Positions 1 through 6,254 of a stretch of 6,254 bases of DNA are shown here, one piece after another. The notes below the pieces were generated by a model. That model was not told the DNA's origin. It did not search any database and was given only the letters and a program-made list of their open reading frames with translations. The translations under genes and the position numbers were made by a program. Numbering within the stretch: position 1 is the stretch's first letter; each line of letters starts with the position of its first letter. The DNA is taken from the NCBI GenBank assembly GCA_903927685.1, contig CAIYOB010000608.1, positions 1 to 6,254 on the forward strand, in the 5' to 3' direction. Origin of the DNA: an uncultured Planctomycetaceae bacterium. Lineage in GTDB: Bacteria; Planctomycetota; Planctomycetia; Pirellulales; Pirellulaceae.

Positions 1-27
1 GTAGGACGGATTGGCAATCCGTCCCAC
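1..27. repeat. 27-nt palindromic repeat, copy 1
   Basis: The unit has two perfectly complementary 10-nt arms, GGACGGATTG at 4-13 and CAATCCGTCC at 15-24, around a single central G, flanked by GTA on the left and CAC on the right. The same unit recurs at 35-61 and, with changes, at 5217-5243. This copy is the second of a tandem pair (34-nt period) downstream of the minus-strand gene ending at 87. It may be an interspersed, REP-like hairpin acting at mRNA 3' ends. No T-run follows the stem in the gene direction within the window, so a classical intrinsic terminator is not supported. Confidence 0.85.
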
Positions 28-34
28 GCGTAAT

Positions 35-61
35 GTAGGACGGATTGCCAATCCGTCCCAC
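35..61. repeat. 27-nt palindromic repeat, copy 2
   Basis: This copy is identical to the one at 1-27 except for its central base, which is C (48) instead of G. The arms are GGACGGATTG at 38-47 and CAATCCGTCC at 49-58. It lies 25 nt past the stop codon of the DUF3604 gene that ends at 87, so it would be transcribed in that gene's 3' untranslated region and fold as a 10-bp stem. The 7-nt spacer to copy 1 (28-34) shows no T-tract on the minus strand. Its role could be transcript-end protection or weak termination; neither is shown by sequence alone. Confidence 0.85.
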
Positions 62-86
62 ATCCGCGTGCAACTCAGGGGCCTCG

Positions 87-2006
87 TCACGGCGTGTACC
101 AGATCGGCGACGTATAGGCACGTTCCTGACCGATCAGCTTCGCGTCCGCGGGCAGTTCGATGCCGAAGCGGAAGGCATCGTAGACAACCCAACGCGGTGT
201 CGGGATCTCGATCACGCGGGCATAGTAGAACGCGTGTTCGTTGGCATCGAAATCGGGATCGGTCCACACCGTGCCCAGCTCGGACGCACCGATGGTATTC
301 GTCCACGTGGCGTTCTTCACATCGACCGTATTGCCGACCGGCGGAAGCTTGCCGTCCGCCCCAGGCTTCCGATCGCCCGACCAGGCCACATCGTAGACGC
401 GCTCGTGGGTTTTCCCGTCCCGATCGAGCCAGCCCTTGACGATCTGGATGCGATCGAGATTCGCCCCGATCGAATCGCGCAGCGCGTACACCATGAATTT
501 TGGCGTACCGCTGGCTCGCCGCGGCGGAAGATCGGCACCCATCGGCACGCCTTTCTCATAGCCTCGGAAAGCCGGCTGGCGGCTGTTCAAGTCGTCGCCC
601 GTCAAATCCCAGCCGCCAAAGAAGCGCACCGAGATGCGCGGTCCCGTCGTGGCGTACACCTCGCGTCGCTGCATGGCGTCGAAGATCGCCTCGCGCGTGT
701 TCTCGGTCGCCCACACCGCGGCCATGCCCGAGGCGGCCGTCTGCCAGCCCTCGAAGCTGCCGAACTGGGTCTTCGTGAAGGGGTGCTCGACACGCCCGGG
801 CGACGGCTCGCCGCCGGGGTGCTTGCCGAAGAAGTTGTCCTCCTCGGCCGTGGACAGCCCCGTGTGGCTGTCGGTCGAGCCGACCATGCCGAACTTGTAG
901 GGGTTGGTGCCGAGCCGCGATTCCAACAGCAGGCCGTTCTTCAATGCCTCGCGAGCGTACTCGCGGGCGAGCATATCGGGCGTCTTCGCCGCGCTCAGAT
1001 CCAGGTTGCCGGCATCCCACGTCTCGTAGTCGGCGAACTCGTCGTCCGGCGACAGAAACGGATGCGCCTCGCCGTCGCCCTTCATCTGTGTCACCTCGTA
1101 GATCGGCTCCCAGCGAGCCCGCGATTGGACGTAGGCTGCGTCGAGCTTGCGACCCGTGTACTGGGCGTCGACCGGGAACATCAGTCCGTTGGAGAGATTG
1201 CCGTTGTGGGCCAGCGCCAACGCGGTGCCGCCGGTCTTGGCTTCGTAATTCTCCAGCCAGCGGTATAGGTCCAGCGGATCCGTACTGCCGATCGGGGCCT
1301 GGGTCGTGAAGGGGACGACTTGCCCTGCCTTGCCAGCGCCGTCACGAAAGACCACGTTGCGGTGCAGGTTGTTGCCGTTGACCAACGACGTCCACTCGAA
1401 GCCGATCAGCGTCGCGAAGCGGCCGGGATCGTTGTAGTCTTCCGCCGCTTTCACCACCTTCTCCCACGTCGACGAGTACTTTTTCGCCCCGGGCGAATAC
1501 TGAATCAGGAGTTCCTTCGGAACCTTGCCTTGGGAGAACGTGGTGATCAAGTCCAGCGCGGCCGCGACCGACGCCTCCCCGCCGGCTTGCAGCCCCTGGG
1601 ACCAGCGTTTCCCTTCCTCGAATGCCAGGATTTCCGGGGCACCGATCGCCAGGTCCTGAATGAACCCCATGGCGTCCGAGTGGTCGGCGATGACCAACCA
1701 GTCGAGCGGACGGGCCAGCTTGACGGGCTGGCCCGTCGAGGAGACCACTTCTTCGCCGCGGGCAAAGCGATAGGCTTCCTCGAGTCCCAGTCGGCACCCG
1801 AACAGCCCGGCGTCGACGGACATCGCCGTGTGCAGATGGGTGTCGCCCCACAAGGGCCTCTCGGGGAAGCTCCGCTGGGCGTACGGCGAATACGCCTTGC
1901 CCGGGTACAGTCCCGAAAGCGACTCCTTGGACGGTGTGATCTGCCCCACGGCGGGCAGCGCCACCGCAAGCAAAACGACGGCGGACGGAAGAAGAGATCG
2001 TTGCAT
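87..2006 (-). CDS. Exported DUF3604 (PHP-like metallohydrolase) protein, second paralogue
   Basis: This 639-residue protein has DUF3604 (Pfam PF12228) features along its length. Residues 1-22 form a signal peptide (MQR, hydrophobic core to about 20, likely cut near AVG-Q), so it should be exported. Motifs resembling the metal ligands of the PHP phosphoesterase superfamily are visible: GDTHLHT at 54-60, ADH at 107-109, GFEWTS at 202-207, NNLHRN at 212-217, AHNGN at 266-270 and STDSHTG at 377-383. A C-terminal part (about 435-639) includes YATTGPRI and ends in TSPIWYTP, a ending shared with its neighbour. The substrate is unknown; hydrolase activity is inferred from the motifs. The ATG at 2004-2006 is supported by AGGAG at 2017-2021, ten bases upstream. 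It starts 5 nt after the stop of the upstream paralogue, so the two should be one operon. No ligand motif is missing compared with the paralogue. Confidence 0.93.
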   Translation of the reverse strand: MQRSLLPSAVVLLAVALPAVGQITPSKESLSGLYPGKAYSPYAQRSFPERPLWGDTHLHTAMSVDAGLFGCRLGLEEAYRFARGEEVVSSTGQPVKLARPLDWLVIADHSDAMGFIQDLAIGAPEILAFEEGKRWSQGLQAGGEASVAAALDLITTFSQGKVPKELLIQYSPGAKKYSSTWEKVVKAAEDYNDPGRFATLIGFEWTSLVNGNNLHRNVVFRDGAGKAGQVVPFTTQAPIGSTDPLDLYRWLENYEAKTGGTALALAHNGNLSNGLMFPVDAQYTGRKLDAAYVQSRARWEPIYEVTQMKGDGEAHPFLSPDDEFADYETWDAGNLDLSAAKTPDMLAREYAREALKNGLLLESRLGTNPYKFGMVGSTDSHTGLSTAEEDNFFGKHPGGEPSPGRVEHPFTKTQFGSFEGWQTAASGMAAVWATENTREAIFDAMQRREVYATTGPRISVRFFGGWDLTGDDLNSRQPAFRGYEKGVPMGADLPPRRASGTPKFMVYALRDSIGANLDRIQIVKGWLDRDGKTHERVYDVAWSGDRKPGADGKLPPVGNTVDVKNATWTNTIGASELGTVWTDPDFDANEHAFYYARVIEIPTPRWVVYDAFRFGIELPADAKLIGQERAYTSPIWYTP

Positions 2007-2011
2007 GGGTA

Positions 2012-3919
2012 CTAAGCTCCTGGGGTATACCAGATAGGACTTGTGAAGGCTCGCTCCTGGATACTCGACGGCACGTCCTCAGGCGGCGTGACGCCGAAAA
2101 TCTTCGCGTCGTAAGTCGTCCACCGGGGTGTCGGAATCTCGATCACACGCACATAGTACAGCGCTCGCTGGGTCGGATCGAAGCCGGGATCTTGCCAATA
2201 GGCTTCCAAGGCCGGAGCCCCAATGGCGTTGGTGTACGTGGCTTCCGCGACATTCACGGTGTTTCCTACCGCCGTCGCACAGCGGCCATTCTCGCCGATC
2301 TGGCGTTTGCCGGATACGGCCACATCCCAAATCCGCTCGTGGGTCTGCCCTTGGGCATCGAGCCAGCCCTTGATGACTTGGACGCGATCGAGATTCGCCC
2401 CATCCGGGTCGCGGATCGCTCGGACCAGGAACGCCGGTGACTTGCCGGTCGGAGCCGCGCGGAGGTCGCCACCCATAGGCACGCCTTTTTGATAGCCGTA
2501 CGCGGGAAAATCGCTGCGGACCAGGTCGTCCGCTTGGAAGTCAAATCCCCCGAAGACCCGCACCCGCAAGCGGGTTCCGGTGGTGGCGAACACCTCTTTG
2601 CGGGCCAAGGCATCCCAAATCGCCTCGCGAGTGTTCTCGCGCGCCCACACCGCCGCCAGAGCGCCCGAGGAAACCTCGGCGGCCAGGATCTGGTTCCCCG
2701 CCGGCGCGGCGCGGCCGATGATCGTCTCGTCAAACCGAATCGGATCCGCGCTCGGCTCCAGCGGCGTCACCTTGCCGAAATAGTTGCTTTCTTCCGTCGA
2801 CGCCAAACCGGTGTGCGCATCCGTCGAGCCAATCACGCCGAATTTGAAGGGATTCGCACCAAGGGCCTCCTCAAAAGCCAGGCCTCGTTTGAATGCTTCC
2901 CGAGCGTATTCCCGCGGGAGCATCTCCGCCGTCTTCGGCTGCGGACCGAAACTGCCCTTATCCCACAACTCGAAATCGGCGAACTCGTCGTCCGGCGACA
3001 GTCGCGGGTGACTCTCACCCGTCCCCTTCATCTGGGTAATCTCGTAAACCGGCTCCCACTTCATCCGCCGCTGGGCATATTCCTTGGTGATGGGCCCGCC
3101 CGTAAACGTCTCGACGTCAAACATCAGCCCGTTCGAGAGGTTTCCGTTGTGCGGAATGGCCAGCAAGCGGCCACCGGTCTTCTGTTCATAGTCCGCCATC
3201 CACTGCCACAAAACCTCCGGATCGAAGCTCTCGTATTGCGAAATCGGAATGATCTGCTTGGCCTTGTCGCCCCCGTCGCGAAACACCACATTGCGGTGCA
3301 AATTGTTCCCGTTAGGCCCCGACGTCCATTCGAATCCGATGAACGCCGTGAATCGGCCAGACTGGTTGTACTTGTCCGCGGCCTCGACGAGTTTGTGCCA
3401 GTAGGTTCTCTGCAGCCCGACAACTTCCTTCAAAGGGTCTTCGCGGCGAATGGTCATTTGGTAAATCCACTTGTCAAACGCCTCTCGGGACCCGTCCAGC
3501 CCTGAGCGCGCCAGGTCGTGGATCATTCTGCCCCACGGGTTTTTCAGCAATTCCGGGTCCGAGAAGGCGATCGCCGGGGCGAGTCCGAGGTTCTCGGCGT
3601 GATCGGAAATCACCAGGAAATCGAGCGGCCGGCTCAATCGAGCCGCAACGCCGGTGCTGGACCTCACGGTCGCTCCCAGCGCGAATTGATACGCGTCCTC
3701 CGGGCCGAGCGTGCAACCGACCATGCCCGCATCCGTCGAGTAACTGGTATGCAAGTGCGTATCACCATAAAAAACCTGGTTCGGAAAGTCCTGGCCAGGG
3801 TAAGGTGAATAACGGATGGACTTCCAGTCCTTGGTTGGAGGCGGCGGAGTGTCTTGAGCCAAAGCCCCATGAAAGCCGCCGACAACGGCAAAGACAACCA
3901 ATCCTGCGAGATATCGCAT
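2012..3919 (-). CDS. Exported DUF3604 (PHP-like metallohydrolase) protein, first paralogue
   Basis: This 635-residue protein is a paralogue of the gene that follows it, alignable from the signal peptide to the last residues. A signal peptide covers residues 1-21, with an ALA-Q cleavage site. PHP-like motifs are GDTHLHT at 52-58, SDH at 105-107, GFEWTS at 195-200, NNLHRN at 205-210, PHNGN at 256-260 and STDAHTG at 365-371. The C-terminal section has FATTGTRL near 444-451 and ends [10 protein letters not shown]. The extra GA at the C-terminus is encoded by bases that also form the Shine-Dalgarno of the downstream paralogue. The ATG at 3917-3919 has a strong AAGGAGG (3926-3932) six bases upstream. 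As first gene after a 538-nt gene-free stretch, it probably carries the operon promoter. Enzyme activity and substrate are unknown; a divalent-metal hydrolase is inferred from the His/Asp motifs. Confidence 0.93.
   Translation of the reverse strand: MRYLAGLVVFAVVGGFHGALAQDTPPPPTKDWKSIRYSPYPGQDFPNQVFYGDTHLHTSYSTDAGMVGCTLGPEDAYQFALGATVRSSTGVAARLSRPLDFLVISDHAENLGLAPAIAFSDPELLKNPWGRMIHDLARSGLDGSREAFDKWIYQMTIRREDPLKEVVGLQRTYWHKLVEAADKYNQSGRFTAFIGFEWTSGPNGNNLHRNVVFRDGGDKAKQIIPISQYESFDPEVLWQWMADYEQKTGGRLLAIPHNGNLSNGLMFDVETFTGGPITKEYAQRRMKWEPVYEITQMKGTGESHPRLSPDDEFADFELWDKGSFGPQPKTAEMLPREYAREAFKRGLAFEEALGANPFKFGVIGSTDAHTGLASTEESNYFGKVTPLEPSADPIRFDETIIGRAAPAGNQILAAEVSSGALAAVWARENTREAIWDALARKEVFATTGTRLRVRVFGGFDFQADDLVRSDFPAYGYQKGVPMGGDLRAAPTGKSPAFLVRAIRDPDGANLDRVQVIKGWLDAQGQTHERIWDVAVSGKRQIGENGRCATAVGNTVNVAEATYTNAIGAPALEAYWQDPGFDPTQRALYYVRVIEIPTPRWTTYDAKIFGVTPPEDVPSSIQERAFTSPIWYTPGA
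2017..2021 (-). promoter_or_regulatory. Shine-Dalgarno inside the 3' end of the upstream gene
   Basis: On the minus strand AGGAG sits ten bases before the ATG at 2006 and falls within the final Pro-Gly-Ala codons of the upstream DUF3604 gene, whose stop is at 2012-2014. Ribosomes finishing the first gene therefore end directly on the initiation region of the second, an arrangement typical of translational coupling and of fixed-ratio expression. Confidence 0.75.
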
Positions 3920-3925
3920 GTGGAT

Positions 3926-3932
3926 CCTCCTT
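3926..3932 (-). promoter_or_regulatory. Strong Shine-Dalgarno of the first DUF3604 gene
   Basis: The minus strand reads AAGGAGG followed by six bases and the ATG at 3919. The near-consensus match and optimal spacing fix this start codon and suggest efficient translation of the first operon gene. Confidence 0.85.
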
Positions 3933-4008
3933 CAGCACCTGAGAACATGGCGTAGATGGGAGCGCATCGTGGCATGGGCCGGAGCAAGCCCCTCTCGAAA
4001 CGTCCCAC

Positions 4009-4014
4009 AGTATA
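4009..4014 (-). promoter_or_regulatory. Possible -10 box of the DUF3604 operon
   Basis: The minus strand reads TATACT, one mismatch from the TATAAT consensus, about 90 nt before the first DUF3604 start codon. A -35 element is weak: TGGATC at 4033-4038 with 18-nt spacing matches TTGACA at only three of six positions. If real, the promoter would probably need an activator or a non-housekeeping sigma factor. This is a single motif in a GC-rich background, so it stays tentative. Confidence 0.3.
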
Positions 4015-4037
4015 GGGTCCGGCAGCATCGCCGATCC

Positions 4038-4055
4038 ATGAGTAGAAATACTCAT
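4038..4055. promoter_or_regulatory. Perfect 18-nt inverted repeat, candidate operator
   Basis: The sequence ATGAGTA-GAAA-TACTCAT is a perfect 7-bp inverted repeat around a 4-nt centre, and is AT-rich compared with its surroundings. It overlaps the weak -35-like position and is centred about 43 nt upstream of the transcription start predicted from the TATACT box, a usual place for an activator dimer. It could equally fold as an RNA hairpin with a GAAA loop if transcribed rightward. No regulator gene is present in the window. Confidence 0.4.
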
Positions 4056-4127
4056 TCCGCGCAAATATGGCCGCGAGCGACTAACGAAGAGAGACTGCTC
4101 CAAATCGCAATCGTCACCGACAGCAAC

Positions 4128-4145
4128 CCAAAACGCAAGTTTTGG
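4128..4145. repeat. 7-bp stem-loop at the outer edge of the repeat element
   Basis: CCAAAAC and GTTTTGG are perfectly complementary around a GCAA loop of GNRA type. It overlaps the left end of the multi-hairpin repeat, where an alternative CGCAA/TTGCG pairing (4134-4138 with 4148-4152) is also possible. The function is unknown. Confidence 0.5.
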
Positions 4146-4250
4146 AGTTGCGCATCTTCTTCGCCCCAACGGGGCAGCCACACACCAGCCCAGGGCAACG
4201 CCCTGGGTTGGATGTGGAAAACACCGCCCAAGCCCTGAAAGGGCGGCACA
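4134..4250 (+). repeat. Multi-hairpin interspersed repeat, left copy
   Basis: Three GC-rich inverted repeats follow in order: GCCCC-AAC-GGGGC (4163-4175), an 8-bp perfect stem CCCAGGGC/GCCCTGGG around AAC (4189-4207), and GCCCT-GAA-AGGGC (4232-4244). An outer CGCAA/TTGCG pair precedes them. The same series occurs in reverse complement at 4270-4415, so this is one copy of a repeat family rather than chance GC-richness. I recall similar CCCAGGG/CCCTGGG and GCCCTGAAAGGGC strings from planctomycete intergenic regions, but cannot verify this here. It does not look coding. Confidence 0.75.
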
Positions 4251-4269
4251 TTACCCGACGGCGGGGAAC

Positions 4270-4415
4270 TTGTTGTGCCCTTTCAGGGCAAGGGCCTTGG
4301 CGCGTTCGCCGCCCCAGGGCGGTGACCTGGGCTGATTTGTCTCGGCCCCTTCGGGGCAGAAACATCGAGTTCCCTACCGTTCCCTCCCCAAAAATGCGAG
4401 ACTTCAAAAATCGCA
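4270..4415 (-). repeat. Multi-hairpin interspersed repeat, right copy (inverted)
   Basis: Read on the minus strand this repeats the left copy: GCCCC-GAA-GGGGC (4345-4357), CCCAGGTC/GCCCTGGG-type stem with one mismatch (4313-4331), and the identical GCCCTGAAAGGGC (4277-4289). The outer TGCGA/TCGCA pair (4395-4399, 4411-4415) also has a counterpart on the left. The loops and linkers differ more than the stems. Relative to the left copy it carries about 25 extra bases between the outer pair and the first hairpin. It lies just downstream of the membrane-protein gene and would be transcribed with it. Confidence 0.72.
4390..4415 (-). terminator. Weak candidate terminator after the membrane-protein gene
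   Basis: On the minus strand, about 42 nt past the stop at 4458, TGCGA and TCGCA can pair across an 11-nt loop and are followed at once by five T. The stem is only 5 bp with a long loop, so intrinsic termination would be inefficient on its own. The stronger GC hairpins of the repeat follow at 4357 and below. Confidence 0.3.
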
Positions 4416-4457
4416 ACGCACGGCTATTCGCCCGGTCCTGCGTCGACGCGGCGGCCC

Positions 4458-5156
4458 CTACTCCGAAGACCTGGCCACGTTGCGTCGAGATTTCTCTCGG
4501 GCACGACGGACAAAGAGCGGAACGGCCGCCGCGACCGCGGCGACCAAGCTGATCGGCGGCAGCAGCCAGGGCCACGTCTGCGGGGACAGCCATCCTCGCA
4601 GCCCCAACACCACCACGTGGACGACCACCAGACTCAGGCACGCGTACCCCATCCGCTGACTCCGCTTCCATCGTAGCCCCCCGAGGGCCTTCGGCATCAT
4701 AGGAAGCGTTGTAATCGCCGGCAAGCTGAGTGCCCAGAGGGCGACGATCCCGACGATCATCCCCAATTCGCCCTCCAGATTGAGGCGGCCGTCCTGCGTG
4801 AAATACTTGGCGAAGTACGCTGGCGTAAGAACGCAAACCGAAGCGACGGCATGCACCGCAGCCAACGAAAAACCGACCAATCCGCAGAACTTGATGACGA
4901 CGAGCTTCGTTCTGGGGTCGTCGTCATACCAGCGCACCACTCGGCCGATCAGGTACGAGCAGGCAACCAGCACCGTGGCGGCCAAGGAGACCGCCTTGTT
5001 CATAATGAACAACGGGAAATGACTCCACGACACCCCGCTTGCGATATGATAGCGCAGGATGGCGTAAGCCAGACATGCCCCGAACACCGCAGCCAGCCAT
5101 TTGGCCGTTGTCGGTTGCCAAAGTCGATCCTGCGGGAGTTTCGTGGAATCATCCAT
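4458..5156 (-). CDS. Six-helix membrane protein, possibly ferric-reductase-like haem-binding
   Basis: The protein has 232 residues from this start. About six hydrophobic helices are visible, near residues 19-35, 47-71, 87-109, 128-149, 169-187 and 198-216, followed by a basic tail (RRAREKSRR) that is probably cytoplasmic. H102 in helix 3 and H180 in helix 5 face similar depths, and a P-x-YF segment after helix 3 and W163/QR-x-GY before helix 5 recall ferric-reductase-like transmembrane proteins (PF01794, MsrQ-like), whose histidines bind haem b. No flavin or NAD domain is present. This assignment rests on pattern resemblance and is uncertain. I chose the ATG at 5154-5156 because AGG lies six bases upstream; an in-frame ATG at 5181-5183 would add nine residues but has no ribosome site. 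The gene follows the sulfatase by 112 nt with a repeat between, so co-transcription is possible but not clear. Confidence 0.75.
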   Translation of the reverse strand: MDDSTKLPQDRLWQPTTAKWLAAVFGACLAYAILRYHIASGVSWSHFPLFIMNKAVSLAATVLVACSYLIGRVVRWYDDDPRTKLVVIKFCGLVGFSLAAVHAVASVCVLTPAYFAKYFTQDGRLNLEGELGMIVGIVALWALSLPAITTLPMMPKALGGLRWKRSQRMGYACLSLVVVHVVVLGLRGWLSPQTWPWLLPPISLVAAVAAAVPLFVRRAREKSRRNVARSSE

Positions 5157-5216
5157 ATTGAACCTGTCATCTCCCCGGAACATTCAGGCCAACAGGCTTG
5201 GGGCGGGTTCTAAGAA

Positions 5217-5243
5217 GCAGGCCGGATTGCCAATCCGGCCCAC
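5217..5243. repeat. 27-nt palindromic repeat, copy 3 with compensatory change
   Basis: This unit aligns end to end with the copies at 1-27 and 35-61. The arms are GGCCGGATTG (5220-5229) and CAATCCGGCC (5231-5240) around C. Relative to the other copies the third arm position is C instead of A and its partner is G instead of T, so the stem is kept. It begins 25 nt past the sulfatase stop codon, exactly the distance seen for the copy at 35-61, and has the same orientation relative to the gene. A short T-rich stretch (TGCTTCTTAG on the minus strand) follows, at best a weak terminator. Confidence 0.8.
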
Positions 5244-5268
5244 TCGGTTCCTCGGTTCCGCCCGGGCG

Positions 5269-6254
5269 TCATTGCGAGATTCCGATCGCCGCTTTCGCAC
5301 GGCGGATCTGTTCCTCGTCCTCGGCCGTAAGCTTGGATTCGCCCAGTCGCACGAGGACCCGATTCAGGTTGCCCGTGAAATGGAATGGGACCGTGTAGTC
5401 CGTACTGACGGGTGTGCCGGTGTCTTCGCCGATGTCGAGCGTTTCGTCGAGTGACACACGAAACGGAATGGTCCGTTCTAGGCGTCCTTCGGCGATGGTC
5501 TTATCACCCACGGTCATCGTCACCTTCCCGCCCTTGCCGATGCCGCCCCCATCGTAGTCGAACGACACCTGCAGGGCATGTCGGCCAGGGCCCAGCCTGT
5601 CCTTGGCAGCGACGGAATACTGGAAAACACCCGCGGCGTTGTACTGGAAAACGGGCTTGCCGCCGAGGAAACAAAGGGCCCATCCGCCGAACCGGCCTCC
5701 CTGCGTGATGACCAAGCCCTCTGCCCCGCCTGCGGGCACTTCGATGTCTGCGGCAATCTTAAAGGACTTGTTCTTCACATCGGGCGCCGAGCCTTCGGGG
5801 ATGCGCGTCTGGCCGTCATAGTACGTAAAGACCGAACGTCCGCGCGTCGGACTGGGGCGAAGACTCACGTCCAGTCGTTCCACGCGACTGTTGTCAATCG
5901 GCAGCACATTGTGCTTGGCGGCCTCGATCCAAAACAGGTCCTGTAATTCGCGCAACTTGGCGGGCTCCTTGTCGGCAAGATTCGCCGCTTGGCTGAAATC
6001 CTCCGCCACGTGGTAAAGTTCCCACTGATACTCATCGATGTCGATCGCTTTCCACACGCTCACCCAGGGCGCAACCGGCGGCGTTGTGCAAGCCACCCAA
6101 CCGTCGTCATAAATCGCACGATTGGCGGCCATTTCAAAATACTGGGTCCGATGCTGCGACGGCGCCTTCGGACTATCGAAGGTATAGACCATGCTGACGC
6201 CTTCCACGGGTTTCTGCGGCACGCCGTTGAGCACGGATGGTGCTTGCACTCCCA
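5269..6254 (-). CDS. Arylsulfatase, C-terminal part (5' end outside the window)
   Basis: About 327 C-terminal residues are present and the frame stays open to the right edge. A GTG at 6247-6249 is not a credible start because the family sequence continues upstream. Numbering from that codon, residues 9-62 carry the conserved sulfatase pattern GVPQKPVEGVSMVYTF, H33, QYFEM and RAIYDDGWVA. Residues 73-125 carry WELYHVAEDFSQAANLADKEP and NVLPIDNSRVERL. Residues about 155-305 form a beta-rich domain with LDIGEDTGTPV, typical of long (roughly 750-800 residue) arylsulfatases. The family hydrolyses sulfate esters using a formylglycine made from a CxPSR cysteine; that motif is in the missing N-terminal part, so activity cannot be judged. 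Such planctomycete enzymes are usually exported. The TGA is at 5269-5271, and a palindromic repeat lies 25 nt downstream. Confidence 0.9.
   Translation of the reverse strand, partial: GVQAPSVLNGVPQKPVEGVSMVYTFDSPKAPSQHRTQYFEMAANRAIYDDGWVACTTPPVAPWVSVWKAIDIDEYQWELYHVAEDFSQAANLADKEPAKLRELQDLFWIEAAKHNVLPIDNSRVERLDVSLRPSPTRGRSVFTYYDGQTRIPEGSAPDVKNKSFKIAADIEVPAGGAEGLVITQGGRFGGWALCFLGGKPVFQYNAAGVFQYSVAAKDRLGPGRHALQVSFDYDGGGIGKGGKVTMTVGDKTIAEGRLERTIPFRVSLDETLDIGEDTGTPVSTDYTVPFHFTGNLNRVLVRLGESKLTAEDEEQIRRAKAAIGISQ

Larger units (their letters stand above)
3920..4457. other. 538-nt gene-free stretch upstream of the DUF3604 pair
   Basis: No convincing gene is seen between the start of the first DUF3604 gene and the stop of the membrane-protein gene. 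From the DUF3604 side it holds a ribosome-binding site, a possible -10 box (4009-4014), a perfect 18-nt inverted repeat (4038-4055), a 7-bp stem-loop (4128-4145) and two oppositely oriented copies of a multi-hairpin repeat (4134-4415). About 4056-4127 and 4416-4457 show nothing I can name. Reading frames that cross the stretch are made largely of repeat sequence and resemble no protein I recognise. Confidence 0.7.

Noticed and set aside
1..61. CRISPR array
   Set aside because: Only two units with a 7-nt spacer are present, and the units are near-perfect palindromes; no spacer-sized unique segments or cas genes are seen.
45..1268. Long plus-strand open frame of 407 codons antisense to the second DUF3604 gene
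   Set aside because: It is rich in Arg, Val and Leu without any recognisable domain, lies wholly opposite a well-supported gene, and is the kind of open frame produced by GC-rich codon bias.
2489..3505. Plus-strand open frame of 338 codons antisense to the first DUF3604 gene
   Set aside because: It mirrors the same antisense frame as the one opposite the other paralogue, as expected from shared coding sequence, and shows no ribosome site or domain.
4142..4552. Plus-strand open frame of 136 codons across the multi-hairpin repeat
   Set aside because: It is composed mostly of translated hairpin sequence and low-complexity Arg/Pro segments; this is a spurious frame of the repeat.
4114..4836. 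Minus-strand open frame of 240 codons overlapping the membrane-protein gene and the repeats
   Set aside because: Its N-terminal part is an out-of-frame shadow of the membrane protein and its C-terminal part is translated repeat sequence; the competing frame has clear transmembrane helices.
5185..5200. Short stem-loop (CAGGCC, AACA, GGCTTG) just upstream of the membrane-protein gene
   Set aside because: The 6-bp stem needs a G-T pair, has no associated motif and is within what is expected by chance in GC-rich sequence.
6247..6249. GTG as the true start of the sulfatase-like gene, giving a short stand-alone protein
   Set aside because: The frame is open to the window edge and the residues directly after this codon belong to the middle of the conserved sulfatase family sequence, so the gene continues beyond the window.

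Overview
The window looks like a chromosomal segment from a GC-rich planctomycete, most likely of the Pirellulales type. The lineage is inferred from gene content (two exported DUF3604 proteins beside a long arylsulfatase) and from two kinds of hairpin-forming intergenic repeat; no rRNA or other marker gene is present. All four protein-coding genes lie on the minus strand, so transcription runs from right to left.

Right to left, the layout is as follows. (1) 5269-6254 holds the C-terminal part of a long arylsulfatase whose catalytic N-terminus lies beyond the right edge. (2) 5157-5268 is a short spacer carrying one 27-nt palindromic repeat. (3) 4458-5156 (or 5183) encodes a membrane protein of about six helices, with histidines that suggest a ferric-reductase-like or cytochrome-b-like haem-binding protein. 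(4) 3920-4457 is a gene-free stretch. It contains two divergent, oppositely oriented copies of a multi-hairpin repeat (about 4134-4415), then a perfect 18-nt inverted repeat and a possible -10 box upstream of the next gene. (5) 2012-3919 and 87-2006 are two tandem paralogues of the DUF3604 family. Both have signal peptides and PHP-like metal-binding motifs. They are separated by 5 nt, and the ribosome-binding site of the second lies inside the last codons of the first. (6) 1-86 carries two more copies of the 27-nt palindrome, downstream of the second paralogue.

The two DUF3604 genes almost certainly form one translationally coupled operon, exporting two related metallohydrolase-like proteins to the periplasm or cell surface. 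The arylsulfatase is also expected to be exported. A joint role in breaking down sulfated or otherwise substituted external organic matter is plausible but is only an inference from proximity. The least explained material is the DUF3604 pair itself, whose substrate is unknown, and the two families of structured repeats. The 27-nt repeat shows a compensatory base-pair change and sits 25 nt downstream of two different stop codons.
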